This document shows positions 12,298 through 22,238 of a stretch of 64,000 bases of DNA, one piece after another (positions within the stretch are counted from its first letter, which is position 1; every line of letters starts with the position of its first letter). Source of the DNA: Notospermus geniculatus (lineage: Eukaryota; Nemertea; Pilidiophora; Heteronemertea; Lineidae); NCBI GenBank assembly GCA_002633025.1, contig NMRB01000447.1, forward strand, positions 80,571-144,570, given 5' to 3'. The notes under the pieces were generated by a model. The model was not told the DNA's origin, did no database searches, and worked only from the letters and a program-made list of their open reading frames with translations. Both the position numbers and the translations under genes were made by a program.

Positions 12298-12735
12298 TAC
12301 CTCCAAGATACCAAGTTTGGCATCTATAAAACTGGTTCTTAACCTTTCTAAATCTGTGCCATCAGATTTGTGTACTGGGCAAGATTCATTGAAGGGTTAA
12401 ATGATGACGGACTTCTCGCTCTCCACTGAAGTACACCATGCTCATACATGAACAAATACAACCTCAACACAGTGACAGAGAATTTGCATAGTGTCGCTTC
12501 CCCGAGTCGAGAAAGCAACAATACCACAGCCAATTGGGATGTCTTCGAGCAGCCACTGAACAGTTCTGTGACGCCTGATATAACATTCATGACATTGATA
12601 AACTGACTGGATCACACATGAGTGTGATAAGCAAACAGCTAGAGTCCACTAAGTCAATATCGGACATTTTCCTTGATGAACGAGGTACCGGTACATTATA
12701 TAAGGGTTTTTTTTACATTTCTTACTCTTCCACAG

Positions 12736-12760
12736 ACAAAATCAAACTCCCATCCTTATG
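12736..12760 (+). CDS. Possible 25-bp plus-strand exon
   Basis: A long pyrimidine tract (ttttttttacatttcttactcttccacag) precedes this 25-bp stretch, and it ends at a GT donor (TTATG before gtaatg). Read with one leftover base it gives QNQTPILM and exits in phase 0, matching the next candidate exon at 12850. The short length makes it weak alone; it is listed because it forms a consistent chain with the next two entries. Confidence 0.25.
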
Positions 12761-12849
12761 GTAATGTAATACATGAAGGCCAGATGTTGGCTAAATTGTT
12801 GGCAAAAGAGTCAAAGTTGACATCATAATACAATTGTTTCTGGTTGCAG

Positions 12850-13011
12850 GACAAGAAGACACGAATTCTATTCCTAAAGCACTCATTACCATTCATTTGT
12901 GGTCATCTGTGGTCAATGGTGAATAAAACACACCAAACTGTGAAGGAATGTTTTCGTTATGCGGCAAAAGAGTACCATAAGAAACTGTCTGCTTCCCATT
13001 GGTCCAACAGT
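12850..13011 (+). CDS. Possible plus-strand coding exon in the MCTP intron
   Basis: An excellent acceptor (acaattgtttctggttgcag) is followed by 54 open codons ending at a donor, CCAACAGT before gtaagc, phase 0 at both ends. The peptide reads DKKTRILFLKHSLPFICGHL and later KTHQTVKECFRYAAKEYHKK. I recognise no family. It would belong to a gene running opposite to MCTP inside its long intron, with small introns of 89 and 65 bp. The alternative is a decayed transposon or chance frame. Confidence 0.35.
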
Positions 13012-13076
13012 GTAAGCCAAGTCTTTTACTACTGGCAATAAGGAAATTCTGGTGAACTTCATAAAGGGGCATACAG

Positions 13077-13241
13077 CGGCTAAAACCTGCAGTTTCAGAA
13101 GCGTATTTGAAGGAAACAGTGGAAGTCATGTCACGTCATGAGCAAAAACAGGAAAGTCAGTTAAGTGTCATTGCTCCAGGGCAAAGAGACACATCCAAAC
13201 TGTCTGAAATGCCAATAGGGGATATTGATGGTGATGCCTGA
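13077..13241 (+). CDS. Possible plus-strand terminal exon
   Basis: After an acceptor ending ggcatacag, 54 codons run open in phase 0 to a TGA at 13239-13241. The peptide is hydrophilic and protein-like: RLKPAVSEAYLKETVEVMSR, then HEQKQESQLSVIAPGQRDTS, ending KLSEMPIGDIDGDA. Phase agrees with the 12850 exon. I see no AATAAA in the next 100 bp, which counts against a terminal exon. No family recognised. Confidence 0.35.
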   Translation, partial: RLKPAVSEAYLKETVEVMSRHEQKQESQLSVIAPGQRDTSKLSEMPIGDIDGDA

Positions 13242-13410
13242 ACACCTCCTCCATCTCCTTTAGCTAAGAAGACGACATAAGACCAGCATTATAGAGCTCA
13301 TTTGAAACAATTTTTCATCAGCAATCAGTCTGCTGTGCTTGTCTCTCTGTGTAGCCAACAGAACAGTAATACATGAAAGTGTAACTGTATTTGTAACTCA
13401 GATATCTTAA

Positions 13411-13890
13411 GCCTGGCTTAGGTCGACATTGAGTCTTGAAGCAACTCGACGGATCTGTCGCAGATAAAAAAACACCTCGCGCAGGTCGACATTTCAGCAA
13501 TTGAGAGGAACTTGGAGCAACTGGCAGTTCCTTCAACAGCACATCATGTCAACAGCGCGTCTTTCATGTCCTCGGTCCATTCCACTGCCGCCTTTTTTTT
13601 TCTTCAGTATACGTCACGTGATTTTCAATGAAATATCCCTGTTCAAGCAACTGATCAGTTGCAAGAAAGGCGCAGGTCGATCGATCTGAGTGGAACTGGA
13701 GACAACTAATCACCAAAAAGTAGAACATGGGCAACTCGCGGCAACTGGCGGATCCGGCAATTGCTCAAAGACGCAAGCATGCTCAGGTCGACAAAATCGG
13801 CAACTGATCAGTCACTCCGAGTTGCTTCCATCGCCGGAAAGCTAGTTGCTGCGACTTGCTTCAAGACGCAATGTCAACCTGAGCCAGCCT
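13411..13890. mobile_element. MITE of the GGTCGACATT family, copy 1
   Basis: The left end gcctggcttaggtcgacatt continues into gagtcttgaagcaa. The right end is the inverse, ttgcttcaagacgcaatgtc then aacctgagccagcc. The motifs gtcgac and gcaactgg recur inside in both orientations. A related, shorter copy is at 21088-21356. Confidence 0.75.
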
Positions 13891-15339
13891 TTACATGTGC
13901 ACACTCATTTGGCATCTGTCATGCAAATGCATGAATGCTTCAAAATTATGGAAACATCACAAAAGACCACAAATCCCTAACACTATATCAATATTTCATG
14001 TTTCCTACTACGGTCAGTCAATATTTCTCCTTCCCTTCCAAGCAAAGTCTATTTGCACTTGCTTACCCATTCCTGTCTGCAGAAATCAATGGTATGGTGA
14101 TCTCTGCCAGATCTCGCCAGAGCCAAGCCTCTCTATGATTCAATTTGGAGAGCCAATAATCGATTGGGCCCACAATACCACAGGAAGAGGACAGGAAAGT
14201 TTGAATTGTGCTGAGTATCAGATCAATATCATTAGCAGTGGCTGGTACTTGAGGGTTTATTGCTGTTTCAAGCCATTCTTGATGACATTCAGGGCTGCCC
14301 CTTCAAGAACCACAAGAAGACCGAAGGGGTGGTTGTCAACTGCAAGTGCAAGTAGATGCCGGGAATGAGCCCTTTTTAATGACAGCTATTATGATCCATG
14401 AGGACTGTGCAGCTCGAAATGAGCAAGAAGAGCCAAAGAGTGTTTCTGGCCTGGCAATAAGTGCATACATGTACATAATTTCAGATCCTTGGACAGCCAT
14501 TTTTAAATTAAAATGGGTTGAGAATTCTGGTTCCAAGACAAATTGAATGAGCAGGAATTTACAACAACCGTTCAAGACCCAAGCTTAGCAGCAAAGAAGA
14601 AAATTCATATCATCTGGCAAACAAGATCAAGACACCATTACCAAAGGCACTATTCTGTCTAGATCTAATGTAGATATATCATCATTTATAATCTATGTAT
14701 CATCAGATCCACCAATCTGTCAGACGACCACATCCTATCATCTCGTCATGACTCTCGGCAAAAGAGACGAGAGACTGTAGCCAGACACCCTGTGAAACTA
14801 GGCGCAAAATAGTGGCAATTATTGTCCTTATCAAGTAGTTTCTTCGATATTGTGGTGTGGTTGATGTTCAAATAGGCTACATCAAAGCTGCGTCTTCTTT
14901 CATACACCTTGTGACCGTGACAGGAAAGGGTTCTTTATTAGGCCTACATTCAAACGACCGACATTGATACTTGAAACTACCTCGAATATCAAGATATTTT
15001 CAACAGCTTATTTTCTTCGAGGCACCCTTTCGCCCTTTTGTTTCATTGAAATGAATTCATGCCTTCAAAGATACAGCAATCCCAATGAAACCATTTTTGT
15101 CTATGAGTATAACTGTCATGACTATATCCATATATATTCAGTTAATTCAGTGATGCTATACGTCCATTTCGATGATTACTCCAAGCAGATAGAGTTGGCT
15201 TTCAGCAATTCCATCAATACATATTTAAGAGGCTATTATCTTCTCCCATAGGGAGATTGTCTGCCCCAGACTGATGATGGCATTGATGGGATAGAATGGA
15301 CAATATCAAAGTATTCTGTGGTCTCCTCAGGGCAGGATT

Positions 15340-15562
15340 TACTGTAAAGCAGGAAAATTTCGCGTGCAGGAAATTTTCGCGAATTTCGCGAGAGTGTAGG
15401 AGTCGCGAATATAAATACAGGCAAGTGATAAATATGGTCCGTGAAAGAAAACTGGAAAAAAAATAGCAGAGACTCGCGAAAATATCCTGCAGCGAATAGG
15501 CTATGTCTATAAATCTTGATTCGCGAAAATTACCAGCCGCGAAATTATCTTGCTTTACAGTA
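15340..15562. mobile_element. MITE with TACTGTAAAGCA ends, copy 1
   Basis: Ends tactgtaaagcaggaaaatt and aattatcttgctttacagta are inverted. The interior is full of ttcgcgaaaat and cctgc motifs in both directions, so it can fold extensively. The second copy at 38801-39031 is alignable end to end. Confidence 0.85.
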
Positions 15563-15966
15563 TATTGATGTCATCACTCAGCTCCATCACTGAACGAGTA
15601 TACAAGTGCTTCCAGTCCACCAGAAAGAAATTGCCAAAACCCTCACCAGGGGATATTGAGTCCCATCTCATCAGCCTGTTTTGTCAATGACCAGAACACA
15701 TTGATATCAAAACCAACCTGAAAACTGAATTGACAATAGTGGTGGGAGATAAACCCTAGACGCAACACACACAATCACGGGGAGTTACAATGTATCAATG
15801 TAGAACCACGCAGGGAATTCTTTGTGGCTTCCTTTTCACAAAGCGACAACTTTGATTTGCAAGAAGAAGCAAGAGTTCTTTCACATAGATGAAAGGAATA
15901 CAGCGATTGATGCCAATTTACCAGGATTTCGTCTGAACTCGTAATCAAGCTATAGAACATTTTGTA

Positions 15967-16355
15967 AGGTTGCTTTTCCATGAGGGTGTGTGCGGGCACG
16001 AAGGCGGAGATGGGCATGGGTGCAGGGGCTGGCATTGTGTTTCCAAGAAACGGGCACAGATGCGGGAGTTTTCGTGCGGGTTTGGGTTTTCGGTAGGTGG
16101 AGCCTGTTTCAACTTGTCCTATTATTACCAGGGGAATTCCCAGAAAATGATGATGCAATATCGCGCGGGTAGCAAGCGGGCGTGGAAAAAATCGCTACAT
16201 GACCGATTAAAAAAAACGCGTCCGCGCCCATCCACCCACTCCGCAGCCGCACCCGTGTCGTGGAAACAGCTGAAGGGAAATACATTGGATCGATTTTTTC
16301 CGCCTGCTTCCACCTCTGCCTCTGCGCCTGCACACGCCTCATGGAAAAGCAGCCT
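15967..16355. mobile_element. GC-rich foldback element
   Basis: Imperfect inverted ends ggttgcttttccatgagg and ctcatggaaaagcagcc frame a 390-bp stretch with much higher C+G than the surrounding intron (gggcacgaaggcggag.. and cctctgcgcctgcac..). Apparent reading frames on both strands here are by-products of low stop frequency. Confidence 0.6.
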
Positions 16356-16622
16356 ATAGAAACTGAACTGAGGTCTGAGGCTAAACTCACAACCACAGGT
16401 CAACATTTTGTTACGCAACAATATTATGTGAACTGAGGCTACTAAGATATGATATCTGAGGCCATATTTTACAAAGAAATTGTTGTTCAACATTGATTTT
16501 CCAATGCCTGCGAGATCTAATCATTTTCTATGGGAAAAAAACGTAGTTTGGCCGACATCAACCGACACCAAAATCGTACACTACCAATCACAAAAAGTTG
16601 AAAGAAAGATCTTTAGACATAC

Positions 16623-16685
16623 CTGATTAGATGCTGCAATGGTAATGTATCCAACCTGCGCATCTTCTGCAGGAGCAAGTGCCAT
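16623..16685 (-). CDS. MCTP: Candidate alternative first coding exon of MCTP (MALAPAED...)
   Basis: On the minus strand an ATG in good context (ttttaccATGG) opens 21 codons, MALAPAEDAQVGYITIAASN then Q, ending at a consensus donor (AATCAG before gtatgt) in phase 0. That is the phase required by the C2 exon at 374. An in-frame TGA lies 18 codons upstream, which fixes the start. An acceptor-like ctcctgcag inside the exon exists, but using it would give an entry phase that fits neither neighbour, so a first exon is the better reading. Product: a short, uncharged N-terminus replacing the long basic one. Membership in MCTP is inferred from strand, position and phase. Confidence 0.5.
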
Positions 16686-18374
16686 GGTAAAAGTCAGAAT
16701 TCCACTGAAGTCTCTAATGATCTCTGGTACAGCTCACTGCTTAGCTGTCAAGGTCCAAGAAGCTCCTGACTTCTCAAATATTACAATTGCCCAATTTTGA
16801 TACATACAGAACTTATCATATGTGTTTACATTTTGTATTATACAGTCATACTGTGTCCGACTGTTCCAAGTTTTTTAGCTGGGGCCCATGCACTTCTGAT
16901 AATGTCATTAGTGTATATTTCAGGCTGCAATACTGATCAAGGGAGCGGCTTGTGTCATCCTGCAAAATCGATGGACATTCATGACATTTTGTGGTATAAC
17001 CCGAGGCCAGTCCATATGTTCCCCATCTGATAATGACACAGGAAAAAAGGCCACGGCTCGTTTAACATGCTGGCACAGCATACAAAATACATAAACTAAT
17101 GGGAAAATTGTCATAACTTGAGCTCTTTAAAAGGAATGCCATCATCAATATCACTTCATGTCCATTTCATCACACATAAAGAGGCAATTTGCTTTTTTTA
17201 TACCAACTTGTCTGTATCATCAATGAGGTGGCGATATTTGTAACAGTAAGTTGTCAACTATATATACTGCAGAAGGAGTTTCTCCTATTCTAGAGCACCG
17301 TACCGAAAGGAATGTGGTCCATTAGGAAAATGTCCATATAGATCCCTACCAGATATCGAAGAAGTTCGATCAGTTATGAATTATGAAAGGCACAGGAGAG
17401 TTAGAACTGGAAAGTTTACACCGAAGTCAAGATAATGTACTCAAGGAAATATCCATTTTGAAGCCAGTGTCAAGCACTAACACACTTGGAATCTGTGGCA
17501 ATCACCATTGCTATCGTTTTTCAAAAAGATCCTTTTTACACCATGATTTTCTCCCTAATTGAATCAGTAATGATCAGTGTTCCTAAATGAGGAGGGGAGA
17601 GTGAACCTAGTCAATGACACAAGTTTTGAATGGTAAAAATCTCCAAGAATCCACTGCCTTTACCATCGTGACACCAATTTATACAACAAACAATAATCAA
17701 TGGAAGCTGAGCTTATAATCCAGTTGATTTGATTACCGGTACATTCGTTTGTGCTGGGTACTGATGACTGCGAGAAACGAAGACAACACCGTGACAATCA
17801 AAGACGGAAAGATTGAAGATGATCCCAATCCTTTATGTGAAAATTCCTCACAATATTAAAGATTCCACATGGATCCATTCTTGCAAGCAATTTCCTTTAC
17901 CATTACCATACAGAGCAATATGATTCGTATCGAACCACTTCCAATACAGACAACATTCTACATTTGTTATGGTGGTGACGAAGGAAGCCGAGGGATGTAT
18001 TGAATCTCTGAATCACCCCAAACCATCCGTCGAGTATATGGTCCAATCAATAAGACTCCGCTAGAGCGGGTACATCATGACATGAACGCTAATGTACGCA
18101 GTAACCCTCTTTAGCAGGAGTACATTCAAGTTTCTTCGATATTATAGGAAGATGTTACTACAAATTGAAAAGGCTCGAGTCATCAGTAATATTACGTTTT
18201 CTTGGACAATAAGCATCTGGAGCTTTTCTAAAGAATGCTTTTCACAGTCTTAGTCCTAAAGCACTTCACATTATTTTACGCAGCCTCCCCAAAAATCCAT
18301 CTGAGGAAATCGAGCCGCAGCTCATTCAGCAATTACTCCAAAAGGATCATCACTGGTTGTAATTGATTACAATT

Positions 18375-18508
18375 CAATGGCTGATATTCATAAAAGCTAG
18401 CAAATGCTTTTACTTCAAGTTTTGCAGTACATTTACACTGGACCTCGCTGTGCAAATCGTAAGTACATGTATAAGCATTTGCTAACTTTTACGAATACCA
18501 GCCATTGG
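18375..18508. mobile_element. MITE with CAATGGCTGATATTC ends
   Basis: The left arm caatggctgatattcataaa then agctagcaaatgctt is the inverse of the right arm aagcatttgctaacttttac then gaataccagccattgg. About 40 bp pair on each side around a 50-bp loop. Confidence 0.75.
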
Positions 18509-18830
18509 TAAGAAGGCTCGACAGATTTGTGTACTGCCCTCTTCCCTGACAAATAGGAACTAAAGAAGCCATGAGTACCGAGAGTCGCAGTGATACAAAT
18601 TGATTTTCCACAAGAACACTAGACAACAGACAAGACTTACATGTCGCTTTTGTCAGTAAGGTTCTGGGTTGACGGTTGAGGCAAATACTGGGTTTTGACG
18701 TCCTCCCACACAGCAGGGGTTTTTACCTTGCTCCTCTTCATCCATCACTTCATCCACTTTGTGTGCAAGTGTGTGAAGATGAGCAACACCAAAGCCCTGC
18801 TATGGGAGGATGGGTTTCGGATACCCCACC

Positions 18831-18874
18831 ACATGGATTAATCCATGTCGTTACATGGATTAATCCATGTCGTT
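18831..18874. repeat. Tandem pair of a 22-bp unit containing a palindrome
   Basis: Two perfect copies of acatggattaatccatgtcg plus tt. Each unit contains the 16-bp palindrome catggattaatccatg. The 158-residue plus-strand frame around here (18676-19152) overlaps an 83-residue minus frame and matches nothing I know, so I do not call it a gene. Confidence 0.85.
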
Positions 18875-19202
18875 ACCACAACGAAGACCGAGTTACTCTC
18901 TTGATGTTTCATGATACAACACCATCCCTCCTCAGTACTGTGAAGGCAGAAGGAATTTTGTTCCTTCAGTTTCTTCAAGATGGCAGCACTGCTTCTCACA
19001 GACATCCCACCCTCCATCCTTCGCTGCAACGTGCACCAACTTTCAATAGACATCGAATCAAAGTGAACACAATCCTCGACAAATGCCAAGAATGGGAACC
19101 GGCCTATGCTGCTGCTGCTACTTGTTCAATGTGGTTGCTGATCATGTTGTGAAGATGATGTTCCATACACCATGATCCACCTCAAAGTGAAACCAATCCC
19201 TC

Positions 19203-19353
19203 AAGCGGGTGGTCCACTGTTGCGATTTTGGCTTGAGACGGGGTTGCGTTCCCTTGCGGTTACCTTATAAGGACTTCCGATTGCCATATAAGGTAACCGC
19301 AAGGGAACGCAACCCCGTCTCAAGCCGAAATCGCAACAGTGGATCACCCGCTT
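19203..19353. mobile_element. Hairpin MITE with about 65-bp arms
   Basis: The arms starting aagcgggtggtccactgttg and ending cgcaacagtggatcacccgc pair with very few mismatches, with a loop of about 20 bp near aaggacttccgattgc. Confidence 0.85.
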
Positions 19354-19396
19354 TAGTAATTCGCTTGCTTCAGCAGAATGCTCAATGAATGGAGCT

Positions 19397-19770
19397 AATG
19401 AGGAACCCGCACACTAACGTCACAACGTGGCGCTGCGAGCGATGTGACCGAAATCTCTTTTTTCTAACGTTATTTCCATTTATTTCTGGCGTGAAAATAA
19501 ACCATTTGTATTGGTCGCATGGCAGTAAAACTTACATCATCGTGTAGCAGATGAAATTTTCTTTTAAACTCATTCCTTTTTTTCTTAAAATTAAGAGATC
19601 CGAGAGCGATAAGGACAACGTCATTTGTGTCATTCTTCCTGTAGAAAAATGTACAGGAAATTTTTTCATGACGCAACGTCAACACCGAAAACAACGTCAA
19701 TGACGTCGTTTCGGTACAATCGCTCGCAGCGCCGACCTGTCGGGATAAACCGCAGGGCGGGTTCCTCATT
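19397..19770. mobile_element. MITE with AATGAGGAACCCGC ends
   Basis: Inverted ends aatgaggaacccgc and gcgggttcctcatt, with subterminal ggcgctgcgagcgat also inverted. It lies 44 bp from the preceding hairpin. No transposase frame inside. Confidence 0.75.
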
Positions 19771-19820
19771 GGTGGCATAGTCAGAATTTGATCGAATATT
19801 GCATGAAATTGAAGTCAACT

Positions 19821-19861
19821 AAAGTGAGGTAAAAGCATTTTTAAATGTTTTTACCTCACTT
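19821..19861. repeat. Small hairpin
   Basis: aaagtgaggtaaaagcattt and its inverse aaatgtttttacctcactt form a compact stem. Function unknown. Confidence 0.7.
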
Positions 19862-20547
19862 AAAAGTGAGAATTGATGAGAGCGGAACATTTTGAACAGT
19901 GCTTTGAGGAGGGATACTTCACCATCCTCCATTGTTGACGACTATCAGAACACAATATGGATGTCAGTTGTGATGCGAAACTGCTGTCCCATCACAAAGT
20001 TTGTCAGTCAAGCCCCAGTTTAAAGCAAATTCTGCTGCAATTTAGTTCGCCTACATCGAAACATGTTCAGTTTCTTTGGAAGCAACCACTTTTGACATTG
20101 TTTTTTACACTCATTCAACTGCTCGGATTGAATTCCATGGCCTGATTGAACAGCAACTTGACCGGTGTTGTTGAGAGATCTTGATCTGAACCAAGCATTG
20201 ATCGCTTGACGATTGCAAAGATGAAAACTACTGAACACTACTGAATAATTGCTTTTAAAATTAAAAGATGAAATATTCATGCACAGATCTGTGTTGAATC
20301 AAGCACTTCCATACAATATTTACTGGCTGTTCAATTTTCTTGATTTCACATTTCTCATTCAATAGGATATAGAATGACCTCTGGACAAGCGGTTACCAGA
20401 CAAAAGTAATGGTTGAATTTGCAATTTCTGCATCAATGTCTTCTCATAATTGTCAGCCTCCAAAGTGCACAATCAATTCCGTCTTCATACTGTAGTGTGA
20501 TTGCAAGTTAGTGCCGGAATGAAAGGTGCTAATAAGATTAAACTTAC

Positions 20548-21002
20548 CGCATTTTCCACAACTGCTATCCCACTGTCAACTTCCTCCTCATGTTCCGCAG
20601 GTAAAGTCTTGGAATGTTCAAGTCCTGACATGGGAGGCTTGTCAGCCTCATCAAGTATTCCGGGATCACTAAAACTCCTCTCATTCTGGAAGCTCTGTTG
20701 CACTCTCTCCTGCTGGTGGCCGAATAAACTATCGAAATCCTGCTTTGAGTTAGAATGTGAATGAATGTTCGGTTGACTCTGGGCAACCTTCTGCTCCTTT
20801 TTCTCCGACGAGAGTCTTTCCTTACTGCGAGTCCGAAGCTTTCTTGTTGAACGCTTGATTGAATTCCAGAAGCGTTTCCGCTTGCTGGTGGCCACGGGTG
20901 TGAGAGGAGTTGAAGTGTTTTTGAGGGTACCATTGTTCCCCTCATGGTCCGAAACATCCCGGATATCAACTGAACTAAGTGACCTCTTGTCTTCCTTTAC
21001 AC
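20548..21002 (-). CDS. MCTP: MCTP exon: basic, serine-rich N-terminal region
   Basis: A 455-bp coding exon with consensus acceptor (cattgcag before GTGTAAAGG) and donor (AATGCG before gtaagt). It enters in phase 1 and leaves in phase 0, which fits the C2 exon at 374. It encodes 151 residues with no stop. Near the start is a strongly basic block, KRKRFWNSIKRSTRKLRTR, followed by QSQPNIHSHS and NERSFSDPGILDEADKPPM, and it ends EEEVDSGIAVVENA. No membrane span or folded domain is visible. MCTPs carry such variable, disordered, cationic and Ser-rich tails before the first C2 domain. Basic Ser motifs (KRST, RTRSKERL) suggest phosphorylation and lipid contact, but that is inference. The longer open frame that begins with a hydrophobic stretch upstream (to 21072) is intron read-through. 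Confidence 0.78.
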
Positions 21003-21087
21003 CTGCAATGATAGAGGAGTTCAAAAGAATTAATACAAAAAGAATCTGTGAAAATTTGCTGCAACAACTCAACCATTGCCTGGCCTT

Positions 21088-21356
21088 AAGGTGACCACTC
21101 GCAGCAACTAGCTTTCCGGTGATGAAAGCAACTCGGAGTGACTAATCAGTTGCCGATTTTGTCGACCTGAGCGGACTTGCATCTCTGGGCAACTCCCGGA
21201 TGCATCATGAGCATGCTGTTCAAAGTACACGTATAACTGCCAGTTGCTCCGAGTTCCTCTCAATCGCTGAAATGTCGACCTGCGCGTGGTGGTTTTTTGA
21301 TCTGCGACGGATCCGTCGAGTTGCTTCAAGATGCAATGTCGACCAGTGGGCACCTT
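21088..21356. mobile_element. MITE of the GGTCGACATT family, copy 2
   Basis: The inverted ends aaggtgaccac and gtgggcacctt enclose blocks shared with 13411-13890: gcaactagctttccggtga, gtcgacctgagcg, and gagttgcttcaagatgcaat. It lies only about 85 bp upstream of the acceptor of the 455-bp MCTP exon. Short frames across it on both strands are artefacts. Confidence 0.7.
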
Positions 21357-22092
21357 TAGCTATGGGACTCACTGATACACAGAATGAGGAGAACGCCTTG
21401 TTCAAGCCAAGAAGAGATTTGGTAACATGCACAATTCTTCACTGGGTTTAATTTCAATAAAACCTATCTTGAGGTTCCTCATTATCCTTGGTTCCCTAAA
21501 CACAAACAAAAGCAAAAGAAGTAAAAATCCGGTCTCTGTGGAGAACAAAGTTTGACAGATTTTCCCAAAAAGGAAGATGCATTTATGTATCATCGTAGCA
21601 TTGCATTTTCTTCATTGTCATGGGCGTCATTTGTCAACTTCATCATCACCATTATCATCATCAACAGTTCTCCATGACCTGGATCTTTGCTCTTTTGTAG
21701 AGTCACAGCAAAAAGCAATTCCAAAAGTTAACTGGTTGACAGTACAAGTACGGTAGTCAACAATTTCCTGACTAAACACCGGTACAGATCAATACTATTA
21801 GCTGTTGAATGTTGGCATCATGAAGTACAAGGAAGGAGGTACAGCAAATGTATTGCCTTCATTATGACATGGACTCGTTGAGGTTTTTCAGGAGTGGGCC
21901 ACCGCCCAACTTGCTTGCCTGGTGCATGTGTAGCTGTTGCCAATCCAGCAAGTGGTTGATGGATGAGTTGGGTCCTATAGTTATCAGATTAGCAAAGCAA
22001 TACTTTGGCAAGGCTTCCCAATCAAACCAAGACCGGACTGGAAGCATGCATATGGACCGCAGTCAGCCGGAGGAGGTCAAGCCTTTTCTGTC

Positions 22093-22238
22093 TAAGGCTG
22101 GCTTCCATCCACACGATTTTCACACGGCAAACGCTCGAAAGCATTGTTTGTTTCCGCGGCGTTAGTCACGGCGCAGGAACAAACAATGCTTTCGAGCGTT
22201 TGCTGCTCAAAAATCGCTTCAATGGAAAGCCAGCCTAA
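22093..22238. mobile_element. Hairpin MITE with AAGGCTGGCTTCC ends
   Basis: The outer ends taaggctggcttccat and the inverse of atggaaagccagcc pair, and an inner stem gcaaacgctcgaaagcattg pairs with caatgctttcgagcgtttgc almost perfectly around a cggcgttagtcacggcg loop. Confidence 0.85.

Larger units (their letters stand above)
2826..16622. other. MCTP intron between the 2.2- and 16.7-kb candidate exons
   Basis: Apart from the listed repeats and the possible plus-strand exons at 12.7-13.2 kb, I see no supported gene. Frames at 3052-3270 and 4667-4942 look partly protein-like but have overlapping alternatives and no splice partners. Confidence 0.5.

Noticed and set aside
15970-16493. Frames of 129, 127 and 122 codons on both strands
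   Set aside because: They lie in a GC-rich foldback element with few stop codons. Opposite strands are equally open.
18676-19152. 158-codon plus-strand frame
   Set aside because: It overlaps an open minus frame, contains the tandem catggattaatccatg units, and shows no recognisable domain or splice-site logic.
20485-21072. Reading the 195-codon minus frame as a secreted protein starting MSCCSKFSQILFVLIL
   Set aside because: The hydrophobic start is intron sequence before a consensus acceptor at 21003. The exon starts at 21002 and is cytosolic in character.
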